Assembly: GCF_020525925.1 (NCBI RefSeq)
Contig: NZ_CP084876.1
Span: forward strand, 992,001-1,056,000
Direction of reading: 5' to 3'
From: Klebsiella quasipneumoniae subsp. quasipneumoniae
GTDB lineage: Bacteria > Pseudomonadota > Gammaproteobacteria > Enterobacterales > Enterobacteriaceae
Length of the DNA: 64,000 nt
Part shown: one piece after another, positions 21,146 to 29,504 of the stretch
Numbering within the stretch: the stretch's first letter is position 1
Layout of the letters: every line of letters starts with the position of its first letter
The notes under the pieces: model-generated
The model's input: only the letters and a program-made list of their open reading frames with translations
Database searches by the model: none
Told to the model about the DNA's origin: nothing
Program-made: the position numbers and the translations under genes

Positions 21146-22543
21146 ATGAGTGCAGAACCGCATATCGTGATTATCGGCGGCGGCTTCAGCGGCGCGGCGG
21201 TGGCGATTGAGCTGCTGCGCCTGGCGCCGGACGGGGTGCGCGTGACGCTGCTGGAGCCGCGCCAGACTCCCGGCGCCGGGGTGGCCTACTCCACCGCGGA
21301 GCCGACGCACCGGATTAACGTCCCGGCCGCCCGTATGCAGCTGACCGGTGATGAAGAGGGCGCCTTCGATCGCTGGTACCGACGTCAGCCTGCCTTTGCC
21401 GTCGATGCGCAGGCGCTGCGTCCGGACGGTTCCGTCTATCCTCAGCGCGGCCAGTTTGGTCGCTATGTGGCACAACGTTTTTCCGACGCCGCGGCAGCCA
21501 GCGGCGGACGGCTTCGCCACCTGCGCGATCGGGCGCTCGCTTTTCATCAGGGGACGGTGACCACCGACGGCGGCCTGCAGCTTAAGGCCGACCTGCTGGT
21601 GCTGGCGATCAGCCATCCACCGCCTTCGCTGCCGGCGCAGGCCGAAGCCTGGCGTCACCATCCGGCGTTGATTGCCAACCCGTGGCAGCCCGGCGCGCTC
21701 GACGCCATCGCCCCGCACGCCCGGGTGGCGGTGATGGGCACCGGATTAACCATGGCCGATACGGTCGCGACGCTGGACCGGTTGGGCCACCGCGGCAGTA
21801 TCGTCGCCTTTTCGCGCCACGGCCTGCTGTCGCGCGGCAACCTCAGCGGCGCGGGAGCAGCCTGGCCTGGCGACTATCAGCAGGGCAGCCTGCGTCAGCG
21901 CCTGCGCCAGATCCGCCTCGACGTGGCGTATGCGGCGCAGCAGGGGCTGAGCTGGCAGGTGGTGCTGGATGCGGTCCGCCAACAGGGGCAGCGGATCTGG
22001 CAGGCGCTCAGCGACTCAGATCGCCAGCGTTTTCTGCGCCATCTGCGCCATTACTGGGATGTCCACCGCTACCGCGTGGCGCCGCAGGTCGCCGAGGTGC
22101 TGGAGGCGCGCCAGCGCACGGGCTGTCTGCAGGTGCAGGCGGCCAGGCTACTGTCGATGAGCGGCGAAGGCGAGACGCTGCGGCTGACGCTGGAGCGGCG
22201 CGGCGGCGGCGTGCAGACGCTGAGGGTCGATCACCTGATCCTGACGACCGGACCCGCGCACCGCGACCTGACCGATAGCCAGCCATTTTTACAGGACCTT
22301 GCCCGCCGCGGCCTTATTCGCGCCGATGCCCTCGGCATGGGCCTGGAGGTGGACAGCCGTTCCCGGGCAGTGGCTGAGCCGTACGTTGAGGCGCCGCCGG
22401 TGCTGGTGGCCGGTCCCGCCGCCCGCGGGCGTTTTGGCGAACTGATGGGCCTGCCGCAGGTAGCCGACCATGCCGCTGACGTGGCGGCGCAAGCGTTACT
22501 CACGCTCGGGATCCCGCAGGACTCCCGATGTCCAGCGTACTGA
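21146..22543 (+). CDS. FAD/NAD(P)-binding protein (COG4529-like), possible reductase
   Basis: This protein of about 465 residues has an N-terminal dinucleotide fold (IVIIGGGFSGAAVAIELL, residues about 6-23) and an NVPAARMQLTG segment. A second nucleotide-binding motif, VAVMGTGLTMAD, lies near residue 195, and a late DHLILTTGPAHRDL motif follows. The family is related to flavin N-hydroxylases and HcaD-like reductases but has no settled function. Between two FMN monooxygenases, it could supply reduced flavin or oxidise a substrate (inference). The start at 21146 has a GGAGGAGGG ribosome-binding site; the frame upstream overlaps ssuD and is not used. Confidence 0.75.
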   Translation: MSAEPHIVIIGGGFSGAAVAIELLRLAPDGVRVTLLEPRQTPGAGVAYSTAEPTHRINVPAARMQLTGDEEGAFDRWYRRQPAFAVDAQALRPDGSVYPQRGQFGRYVAQRFSDAAAASGGRLRHLRDRALAFHQGTVTTDGGLQLKADLLVLAISHPPPSLPAQAEAWRHHPALIANPWQPGALDAIAPHARVAVMGTGLTMADTVATLDRLGHRGSIVAFSRHGLLSRGNLSGAGAAWPGDYQQGSLRQRLRQIRLDVAYAAQQGLSWQVVLDAVRQQGQRIWQALSDSDRQRFLRHLRHYWDVHRYRVAPQVAEVLEARQRTGCLQVQAARLLSMSGEGETLRLTLERRGGGVQTLRVDHLILTTGPAHRDLTDSQPFLQDLARRGLIRADALGMGLEVDSRSRAVAEPYVEAPPVLVAGPAARGRFGELMGLPQVADHAADVAAQALLTLGIPQDSRCPAY

Positions 22544-22616
22544 ATACCTCCCTTTACCTTCCCTGATTCATTTTGCCGCGTGCGCCCCGGCGACGGGTCG
22601 CGCTATGGAGATTGCT

Positions 22617-24023
22617 ATGTCATCACAACGTGAAATTCGTCTTAACGCTTTCGATATGAACTGCGTCGGCCATCAGTCGCCGGGCCTGTGGGCGCATCCC
22701 CGGGATCGCTCCTGGCAGTATAAAGATCTGGAGTACTGGGTGGATCTGGCGCGACTGCTGGAGCGCGGCAAGTTCGACGGACTGTTTATCGCTGACGTGC
22801 TTGGCGTCTACGACGTGCTGAACGGCAGCGGCGACGCGGCGATCCGCCAGGCGACGCAGGTCCCGGTCAACGATCCGCTGGCCCTGATCACCCCGATGGC
22901 GCTGGTGACGGAGCATCTGGGCTTCGGCCTGACCGCTTCGCTGTCGTTTGAGCATCCTTATCCCTTCGCCCGTCGTCTGTCGACGCTCGACCATCTGACC
23001 AAAGGGCGGGTGGGCTGGAACATCGTCACCTCCTATCTGGAGAGCGGGGCGCGCAATATCGGCCAGCAAACCCAGACCGACCACGACACCCGCTATGACT
23101 ATGCCGATGAGTATTTGCAGGTGATCTACAAACTGCTGGAGGGAAGCTGGGAGGACGGGGCGGTGCTGCGCGACAGAGAGCGCAAGATCTTCAGCGATCC
23201 GCGGAAAATCCATCCCATAAACCATCAGGGACAGTTCTTTTCCGTGCCGGGTATCCACCTCTGCGAGCCATCCCCGCAGCGCACGCCGGTGCTCTATCAG
23301 GCGGGAGCGTCCAGCCGCGGCAAACAGTTCGCCGCCGGCCATGCTGAATGCGTCTTCGTGGCTGCGCCGTCGAAGGTGCTGCTGAAGAAGACGGTGGCGG
23401 ATATTCGCCGCCGGGCGGCTGAGGCGGGGCGTGATCCGCACAGCATTCTGATCTTTAACCTGCAGACGGTGATTGTCGGCGACACCGACCGCGAGGCGCA
23501 GGCGAAGTGGCAGGAATATAAGCAGTACGTCAGCTATGAAGGCGCGCTGGCGCTGCTCTCCGGCTGGACGGGGATCGATTTCGGCCAGTATCAGCCGGAT
23601 CAGGTGCTGAAGTACCTGCACACCAACGCTATTCAGTCGGCGGTGGAGGCCTTTTCCACTGCGGACCCGAACCGGCAGTGGACGGTGCAGGCCCTGGCCG
23701 ATTGGGCCGGTATCGGCGGCTTCGGCCCGCTGGTGGTCGGCAGCGCGCAAACCGTGGCCGACGAACTGCAGTCCTGGGTCGAAGAGACGGACGTCGATGG
23801 CTTTAACCTCGCCTATGCCGTCACTCACGAAACCTTCCGCGACGTCGTCGAGCTGCTGGTGCCTGAGCTGCAAAAGCGCGGCGTCTTTAAGCAAGAGTAC
23901 CGCGAGGGGACCCTGCGCGAAAAACTGTTCGGCGCCGGTCCGCGTCTGGCCGCGCCTCACCCCGGTGTCAGCTACCGTCGCGATGCGCGCACGGCGGCCT
24001 CGGTAGAGGAGAAGGTGACATGA
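22617..24023 (+). CDS. NtaA/DmoA-family FMN-dependent monooxygenase
   Basis: This 468-residue bacterial-luciferase-fold monooxygenase belongs to the group of nitrilotriacetate monooxygenase A, DmoA (dimethylsulfide) and SnaA. Typical segments are GLWAHPRDRSWQYKDLEYW, KFDGLFIADVLGVYDV, LDHLTKGRVGWNIVTSYLES and PVLYQAGASSRGKQFAAGHA. The sulfur-gene context favours a thioether or sulfonate substrate (inference). The start at 22617 (MSSQREIRLNAF) follows a GGAG ribosome-binding site. Its stop overlaps the next gene by 4 bp, showing operon coupling. Confidence 0.85.
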   Translation: MSSQREIRLNAFDMNCVGHQSPGLWAHPRDRSWQYKDLEYWVDLARLLERGKFDGLFIADVLGVYDVLNGSGDAAIRQATQVPVNDPLALITPMALVTEHLGFGLTASLSFEHPYPFARRLSTLDHLTKGRVGWNIVTSYLESGARNIGQQTQTDHDTRYDYADEYLQVIYKLLEGSWEDGAVLRDRERKIFSDPRKIHPINHQGQFFSVPGIHLCEPSPQRTPVLYQAGASSRGKQFAAGHAECVFVAAPSKVLLKKTVADIRRRAAEAGRDPHSILIFNLQTVIVGDTDREAQAKWQEYKQYVSYEGALALLSGWTGIDFGQYQPDQVLKYLHTNAIQSAVEAFSTADPNRQWTVQALADWAGIGGFGPLVVGSAQTVADELQSWVEETDVDGFNLAYAVTHETFRDVVELLVPELQKRGVFKQEYREGTLREKLFGAGPRLAAPHPGVSYRRDARTAASVEEKVT

Positions 24024-25042
24024 TCGCTATCGATGACCTGCATAAAAGCTACCGCACGGCGGATGGCCGGCTCAGCGCGGTGCTGAAAGGGCTGTCGCTG
24101 CAGGTACCTGAACGCTCCATCACCGCGGTGGTGGGGCCGAGCGGCGCCGGTAAATCAACTCTCGCGCGCTGCATCAGCCTGCTGGAGCGCCCGGACAGCG
24201 GCAGCATTCGTATCAACGGCCAGGATCTGTCGGCGCTGTCCGGCGAGGCGCTGCGCCGGGAGCGGCGGGCGATTGGCACCGTTTTCCAGTCCTCCGCACT
24301 GCTGAGCCGCCGGACCGCCTGGGAGAATATCGCCCTGCCGCTGGCGTGGCTTGGCGTGGTGGAGCGCGATATCAAGGCGCGGGTTGGCGAGCTGCTGGAG
24401 AGCGTCGGCCTGAGCCACAAAGCGGATGCCTGGCCGGCCCAGCTCTCAGGCGGCCAGCGCCAGCGGATCGGCATTGCCCGCGCGCTGGCGCTGCGCCCGT
24501 CGGTTCTGCTGGCGGATGAAGCCACCTCCGGGCTCGATCCTCAGGCCACGGCCTCGGTGCTGGCCCTGCTCAAGCGACTGCGCGACGAGTACCAGCTGGC
24601 GATCGTCCTGATCACCCATGAAATGGACGCCGTGCGCACGGCGGCGGATGCGGTGGCGGAGATCCGCGACGGGACGATCGTCCAGTACGGGCGGATCGAA
24701 GATCTGCTGGCGCGTCCCGATTCTCTGCTTGGCCAGCAGCTGTTGCCGCTGACGCCGGCGGCAGCGGCCCACAGCGATCTGCTGCTGCGTCTGAGCTACC
24801 GCTGGGATGTACCGGTGGCTACCGACTGGATCAGCCGCCTGAGCCAGCAGTGGGCGCTGCAGATCGATCTCCTTGGCGGCCACGTCGAGGTGATTAACGG
24901 TCGGCTGGCCGGTCGCCTGCAGGCCGGAGTGCGCTTTCAGGGCGAGCGCCTGTCGCCCGCGCGACTGCAGGACCTGTTGGCGCAGCTCGGCGTGACGGCG
25001 GAGATCCTCGACAGCGCGCCGTTGCTCAGGGAGGCGGTATGA
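24020..25042 (+). CDS. MetN-like ABC transporter ATP-binding protein
   Basis: This 340-residue ATPase is of the methionine-uptake subfamily. It shows Walker A GPSGAGKST (39-47), signature LSGGQRQRIGIARAL, Walker B VLLADEATSGLD and a THEMDAV switch histidine. The C-terminal 90 residues resemble the NIL regulatory domain of MetN. In MetN that domain senses methionine in the cytoplasm, so this importer may also be feedback-inhibited. It overlaps the flanking genes by 4 bp on both sides. The substrate is probably an organosulfur compound, which may or may not be methionine. Confidence 0.88.
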   Translation: MIAIDDLHKSYRTADGRLSAVLKGLSLQVPERSITAVVGPSGAGKSTLARCISLLERPDSGSIRINGQDLSALSGEALRRERRAIGTVFQSSALLSRRTAWENIALPLAWLGVVERDIKARVGELLESVGLSHKADAWPAQLSGGQRQRIGIARALALRPSVLLADEATSGLDPQATASVLALLKRLRDEYQLAIVLITHEMDAVRTAADAVAEIRDGTIVQYGRIEDLLARPDSLLGQQLLPLTPAAAAHSDLLLRLSYRWDVPVATDWISRLSQQWALQIDLLGGHVEVINGRLAGRLQAGVRFQGERLSPARLQDLLAQLGVTAEILDSAPLLREAV

Positions 25043-25737
25043 AACCGACAGTCATCAGCCAGGACACCCCCTGGGGCGAAATTCCTTCGCTTCTGCTCCC
25101 CGCCTATGGCGAAACCTGGCTGATGGTGGCCATTGTCATGCTGTTTGTCGTCACTCTGGGAGGACTGGTGGGGGTAGTGTTGTTTAACGCCTCGCCGCGG
25201 GGGTTATTTCCGCACGCGTTGCTGTACCGGCTACTGAACTGGGTGGTCAACATGGGACGTTCGCTGCCGTTTCTGGTGCTGATGGCCGCCATTATCCCGT
25301 TCACTTACTGGCTGACCGGAACCACGATTGGCATCCCCGCCGCGGTGGTGCCGATGATTGCCGCCGGCGTCCCGTTCTTTGGCCGTCTGGTGGAGAACGC
25401 GCTGCGCGAGCTGCCGGCGGAGGTCACCGCGGTGGGCGTCGTTTGCGGTGGGTCGCGCTGGCAAATCATTGCCAGCGCGCAGCTCAGTGAAGCCTTGCCC
25501 GCGCTGGTGGCGGCGGTGACGCTAAACCTGGTCTCGATGATTGAGTATTCGGCTATCGCCGGGACCATCGGCGCCGGGGGCATCGGCTACCTGGCCGTGG
25601 TGTACGGCTATCAGCGCTTCGACAACCACATCATGATCGCGACAATCGTTGCCCTGATCGCCACGATCCAGTTGATTCAATTTTTGGGTGACCGCCTGGT
25701 CAACCGTTTACGCCACACTCAGGGGAACCTTGTATGA
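25039..25737 (+). CDS. MetI-like ABC transporter permease
   Basis: This 232-residue inner-membrane protein has about five helices, starting with TWLMVAIVMLFVVTLGGLVG. The cytoplasmic EAA-type loop ALRELPAEVTAVGVVCGGS contacts the ATPase. The C-terminal MIEYSAIAGTIGAGGIGYLAV segment is typical of MetI. It overlaps the ATPase gene by 4 bp and the binding-protein gene by 4 bp. Confidence 0.88.
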   Translation: MKPTVISQDTPWGEIPSLLLPAYGETWLMVAIVMLFVVTLGGLVGVVLFNASPRGLFPHALLYRLLNWVVNMGRSLPFLVLMAAIIPFTYWLTGTTIGIPAAVVPMIAAGVPFFGRLVENALRELPAEVTAVGVVCGGSRWQIIASAQLSEALPALVAAVTLNLVSMIEYSAIAGTIGAGGIGYLAVVYGYQRFDNHIMIATIVALIATIQLIQFLGDRLVNRLRHTQGNLV

Positions 25738-26612
25738 CAACAGAGCAATTTGAGTTACGTAAAGCACGGCGCTGGCCCTGGCTGGCGGCGCTGGCGGTGA
25801 TTATCCTGCTCGCCATCGCTTTCTGGTGGTGGCGGGGGCATACCCAAAGCCAGCAGGTGGTCTTCGGCAGCACGTTAAAAATTCACTACGAGCCGGCGAT
25901 GGCCGGCGAGCAGCGGATCATTGAGTATATTAATCAGCATATTGCGCCTGATTACGGCCTGAAGCTGGAGGCTGTGGGGGTGCAGGATCCGGTACAAGCT
26001 GACCGCGCGGTAGCGGAAGGACAGTATGCCGGGACGATCTATCAGCATCAGTGGTGGCTCAAGCAGGTGGTGGACGCCAACGGCTTTGCGTTGTCGACTA
26101 CGGTGCCGGTGTTCCAGTGGGCGTTCGGCATCTATTCCGACCGCTTCTCGTCGGTACAGGCGTTGCCCAATGGCGCGACCATCGTCGTGCCTGACGACGG
26201 CGCCAATCAGGGGCAGGCTCTGTGGCTGCTGCAGCGCATTGGGTTGATCTCGCTCGACCCGGCGGTGGAGCCGCGCACGGCGAAGCTGAAAAATATTGTC
26301 GGCAACCCGCATCAGTTTGTCTTTAAAGAGCTGGATCTGCTGACCATGCCGCGGGCGTTAAATTCGGTGGATGCCGCCATCGGCTATGTCTCGCAATTTG
26401 ACGCCGGGAAAGTACCGCGTGAGAAAGGCATATTATTCCCGCCGGCGCCGCGCACCTTTGCTTCTCAATTAGTGATTGGTACACCGTATTTATCACAGGA
26501 AAATATCGTCAAATTAAAACAGGCTTTTTCTGACCCGCGGATCCAGACGTGGTTAAAAACCACCGATGACCCGCTGGTAAAAGATGTATTAGTTCCGGTA
26601 TCGGCGGAATAA
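25734..26612 (+). CDS. MetQ/NlpA-family substrate-binding protein with an uncleaved N-terminal anchor
   Basis: This 292-residue binding protein completes the MetNIQ-like importer. Its N-terminus is RRWPWLAALAVIILLAIAF followed by WWWRG, a membrane anchor with no lipobox cysteine. It is therefore predicted to be tethered by a helix, unlike lipidated MetQ. Mature motifs include LKIHYEPAMAGEQRIIEYI, TIYQHQWWLKQVVDANG and VPDDGANQGQALWLLQRIGL, all normal for the family. Confidence 0.85.
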   Translation: MTTEQFELRKARRWPWLAALAVIILLAIAFWWWRGHTQSQQVVFGSTLKIHYEPAMAGEQRIIEYINQHIAPDYGLKLEAVGVQDPVQADRAVAEGQYAGTIYQHQWWLKQVVDANGFALSTTVPVFQWAFGIYSDRFSSVQALPNGATIVVPDDGANQGQALWLLQRIGLISLDPAVEPRTAKLKNIVGNPHQFVFKELDLLTMPRALNSVDAAIGYVSQFDAGKVPREKGILFPPAPRTFASQLVIGTPYLSQENIVKLKQAFSDPRIQTWLKTTDDPLVKDVLVPVSAE

Positions 26613-26656
26613 TCGTCCTGCACGACGTCTATTTTCGTTGTTATTTATTTCCCTTG

Positions 26657-26682
26657 AGGATGCGCGAAAGCGCGTCCTTTTT
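26657..26682 (+). terminator. Rho-independent terminator after the MetNIQ-like operon
   Basis: AGGATGCGC / GCGCGTCCT arms with a GAAA tetraloop are followed by five T residues, 45 bp after the binding-protein stop codon. It separates the monooxygenase-ABC operon from the MFS gene. Confidence 0.8.
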
Positions 26683-26805
26683 GTGCTGGTGTTTTAAATT
26701 AACTTATTGATTATGTTGATTTTAATAGCATGATTTGTTGTTTTGATTGTCGCCGCTCGAGGTTTATAACCGCTGATGACCTGCACAAAATAATAAGGTG
26801 AAAAA

Positions 26806-28227
26806 ATGAGTACATTACCAGTGGATAATCCCGGTATCGCTTCGGTACCGGTCAGTAGCGTCGGGGATGTGGCGCGGCTAATTAATTCCGGCAGGGAACA
26901 GGCGAAATATGCGCGGATGATTGTGTTCCTCGCGCTGGGCGGCGTTTTTCTCGACGCCTATGACTTAACCACGCTCTCTTACGGTATTGATGACGTCGTG
27001 CGTGAATTTCGGCTCTCGCCGCTGCTGACCGGCCTGGTGACCTCCTCCATTATGGTCGGGACCATCGTCGGCAATATCATCGGCGGTTGGCTGACCGATA
27101 AATATGGTCGCTATTCGGTGTTTATGGCCGATATGTTCTTTTTTGTTATTTCGGCTATCGCCGCCGGGCTGGCGCCGAACGTCTGGGTGTTGATTGGCGC
27201 CCGCTTCCTGATGGGCATCGGCGTCGGCATCGACCTGCCGGTGGCGATGTCCTATCTTGCCGAGTTTTCCCGTTTTGCCGGCAAAGGCAATAAAGCGGCT
27301 CGCCTCGCGGCGTGGTGCCCGATGTGGTACGCCGCCTCGACCGTCTGCTTTCTCATTATCTTCGGCCTCTATTTTCTGCTGCCGCAGGAGCATCTGGACT
27401 GGCTTTGGCGCGCCTCCCTGCTGTTCGGCGCCGTGCCGGCACTCCTGATTATTGCCGTCCGCAGCCGGTTTATGAACGAATCCCCGCTGTGGGCCGCGAA
27501 CCAGGGCGATCTGACCTCTGCGGTGCGTATTTTACGCGACTCCTGGGGGATCCATGCCCATGAGGTCCCGGCGGCGAAGCCGGCGCCGGCGCCGAAAGTG
27601 AGCTTCCGCGTGCTGTTCGAAAAACCCTACCGCGAGCGGACTATCGTCGCCGGGGTGATGAATATCTGTATCTCCTTCGAGTACACGGCGATTGCCTTTT
27701 TCCTGCCGTCAATTCTTGCCCAGTTCCTCGGGGCTGGCGTCTTCGAAACTATTTCGGCATCGCTGGGGCTGAACGCCCTGTTTGCTTTTACCGGTGGGCT
27801 GCTCGGTATGCATCTGGCGTGGAAATATCCTTCGCGTCATGTGGCGATAGCCGGCTTCGCCCTGCAGTTTGTGGCGCTGATTGTGCTGGCGCTGGTGGGG
27901 CAACCGCACGCGACGGCAGGTATCGTGCTGGCTATCGCGATGCTGGGGCTGTGGCTGTTCGCCGAAGGGTTTGGCCCGGGGGCGCAGCTGATGATCTACC
28001 CGGCGCTCTCCTATCCTACTGCCATTCGCGCCACCGGGGTCGGTTTCAGCCGGGCACTCTCCGGGATCGGCAGCGCGCTGGCGTTGTTTATTCTGCCGCT
28101 GCTGCAGGCCTCGCTCGGCACGCAGATGTTCTGGGTGGTCTCGCTTGCCGCCATTATTCCCATTTTCTTCCTGCTGGCGGTCCGTCATGAACCGACGCGA
28201 GAAGATATCGACGCACTCCATGAATAA
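26806..28227 (+). CDS. MFS transporter (metabolite:H+ symporter type)
   Basis: This 473-residue protein has 12 predicted helices. Signature motif GGWLTDKYGRYSVFMADM lies between helices 2 and 3, and GARFLMGIGVGIDLPVAMSY is typical of the sugar/acid porter-like branch. The substrate cannot be read from sequence. Its place ahead of an SfnB-like oxidoreductase suggests an organic sulfur compound or its carbon skeleton (inference). An AAGGTG ribosome-binding site precedes the start. The 193-bp gap upstream is AT-rich, so the gene may have its own promoter. Confidence 0.85.
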   Translation: MSTLPVDNPGIASVPVSSVGDVARLINSGREQAKYARMIVFLALGGVFLDAYDLTTLSYGIDDVVREFRLSPLLTGLVTSSIMVGTIVGNIIGGWLTDKYGRYSVFMADMFFFVISAIAAGLAPNVWVLIGARFLMGIGVGIDLPVAMSYLAEFSRFAGKGNKAARLAAWCPMWYAASTVCFLIIFGLYFLLPQEHLDWLWRASLLFGAVPALLIIAVRSRFMNESPLWAANQGDLTSAVRILRDSWGIHAHEVPAAKPAPAPKVSFRVLFEKPYRERTIVAGVMNICISFEYTAIAFFLPSILAQFLGAGVFETISASLGLNALFAFTGGLLGMHLAWKYPSRHVAIAGFALQFVALIVLALVGQPHATAGIVLAIAMLGLWLFAEGFGPGAQLMIYPALSYPTAIRATGVGFSRALSGIGSALALFILPLLQASLGTQMFWVVSLAAIIPIFFLLAVRHEPTREDIDALHE

Positions 28228-28237
28228 GGAACTGACA

Positions 28238-29461
28238 ATGACCCTGCTCTCCACTGGCACCGATTATGACGCGCTGGCGGCCGCCTTCCGCCCGATATTC
28301 ACCCGTATCGCCCAGGGCGCTGCGGAGCGCGAACAGCAGCGCATTCTGCCCGATGAGCCGATCCGCTGGCTGAAAGAAGCGGGCTTCGGCACGCTGCGTA
28401 TCCCGCGCGAGAAGGGCGGCTGGGGCGCTTCGCTGCCGCAGCTCAGCGCGCTGCTGATTGAGCTGGCGCAAGCGGACTCTAACCTGCCGCAGGCCCTGCG
28501 CGCGCACTTTGCCTTTGTGGAAGATCAGCTTAATCAGCCGGATTCCGCCGGGCGCGACCGCTGGTTTCGTCGCTTCCTCGACGGCGAGCTGGTGGGCAGC
28601 GGCTGGACGGAGATCGGCGCGGTTAAGCTGGGGGAGGTGAACACCCGGGTGACGCCGGCAGAGGACGGCTGGCGACTCGACGGCGAGAAGTTCTACAGCA
28701 CTGGCGCGCTGTACGCCGACTGGATCGATGTGTTTGCCCGGCGCAGTGATACCGGTGGCGATGTGATCGCCCTGGTCAGCACCCAACAGCCCGGCGTGGC
28801 GCGGGAAGACGACTGGGATGGCTTTGGCCAGCGGCTGACCGGCAGCGGGACCACCCGCTTCACCGGCGCCCGGGTGGAAGCCGACCACGTCTACGATTTT
28901 GCCCAGCGCTTTCGCTATCAAACCGCGTTCTACCAGCATGTGCTGCTGGCGACCCTCGCGGGCATTGGCCTGGCGGTTGAGCGGGATGCCGCACAGGGCG
29001 TCAAACACCGCTCCCGGATGTACAGCCACGGCAACGCCGCCGTACCGCGCGATGACGCCCAGGTTCTGCAGGTGGTTGGGCAGATCAGCAGCTGGGCATG
29101 GGCGACCCGGGCCGCGGTCCTCCAGGCCGCGGAATCGCTGCAGCAGGCCTATGTGGCGCACGTCAGCGACGACGAAGCGTTGATTGCCCGGCGTAACCAG
29201 CTGGCGGAAGTGGAAGCGGCGCAGGCGCAGGTGATCGCCAGCGACTGGATCCCGCGGGCAGCGACGGAGCTGTTCAATGCCCTTGGGGCGTCGGATACGC
29301 GAAGCCGACTGGCGCTGGACCGTCACTGGCGTAATGCGCGGACGGTCGCCTCGCATAATCCGGTGATTTACAAGGCGCGCAATATCGGAAACTGGCTGGT
29401 GAACGGTGAAGCGCCGACCTTTATCTGGCAGATTGGCAATGGTGAGAAAACGGTGGGGTAA
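28238..29461 (+). CDS. SfnB-like acyl-CoA-dehydrogenase-fold oxidoreductase
   Basis: The protein has about 407 residues with the acyl-CoA dehydrogenase / DszC flavin fold. Features are the helical N-terminal domain, the GSGWTEIGAVKLGEVNT strand region, DGEKFYSTGALYADW and a C-terminal helical bundle with a LFNALGASDTRS motif. Relatives such as SfnB and DszC act on organosulfur compounds with reduced flavin (family knowledge). The start at 28238 (MTLLSTGTDY) follows an AAGGAAC ribosome-binding site 10 bp after the MFS gene. Longer in-frame starts lie inside that gene. Confidence 0.82.
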   Translation: MTLLSTGTDYDALAAAFRPIFTRIAQGAAEREQQRILPDEPIRWLKEAGFGTLRIPREKGGWGASLPQLSALLIELAQADSNLPQALRAHFAFVEDQLNQPDSAGRDRWFRRFLDGELVGSGWTEIGAVKLGEVNTRVTPAEDGWRLDGEKFYSTGALYADWIDVFARRSDTGGDVIALVSTQQPGVAREDDWDGFGQRLTGSGTTRFTGARVEADHVYDFAQRFRYQTAFYQHVLLATLAGIGLAVERDAAQGVKHRSRMYSHGNAAVPRDDAQVLQVVGQISSWAWATRAAVLQAAESLQQAYVAHVSDDEALIARRNQLAEVEAAQAQVIASDWIPRAATELFNALGASDTRSRLALDRHWRNARTVASHNPVIYKARNIGNWLVNGEAPTFIWQIGNGEKTVG

Positions 29462-29504
29462 GCCCGTCGGCGACGGGGGGCTATGCCTCCCGCCGCCGGG
29501 AAAA

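Noticed and set aside
26716..26750. Possible sigma-54 promoter before the MFS gene
   Set aside because: The only candidate (AGCATGATTTGTTG) lacks the invariant GG at -24, so there is no basis for the call.
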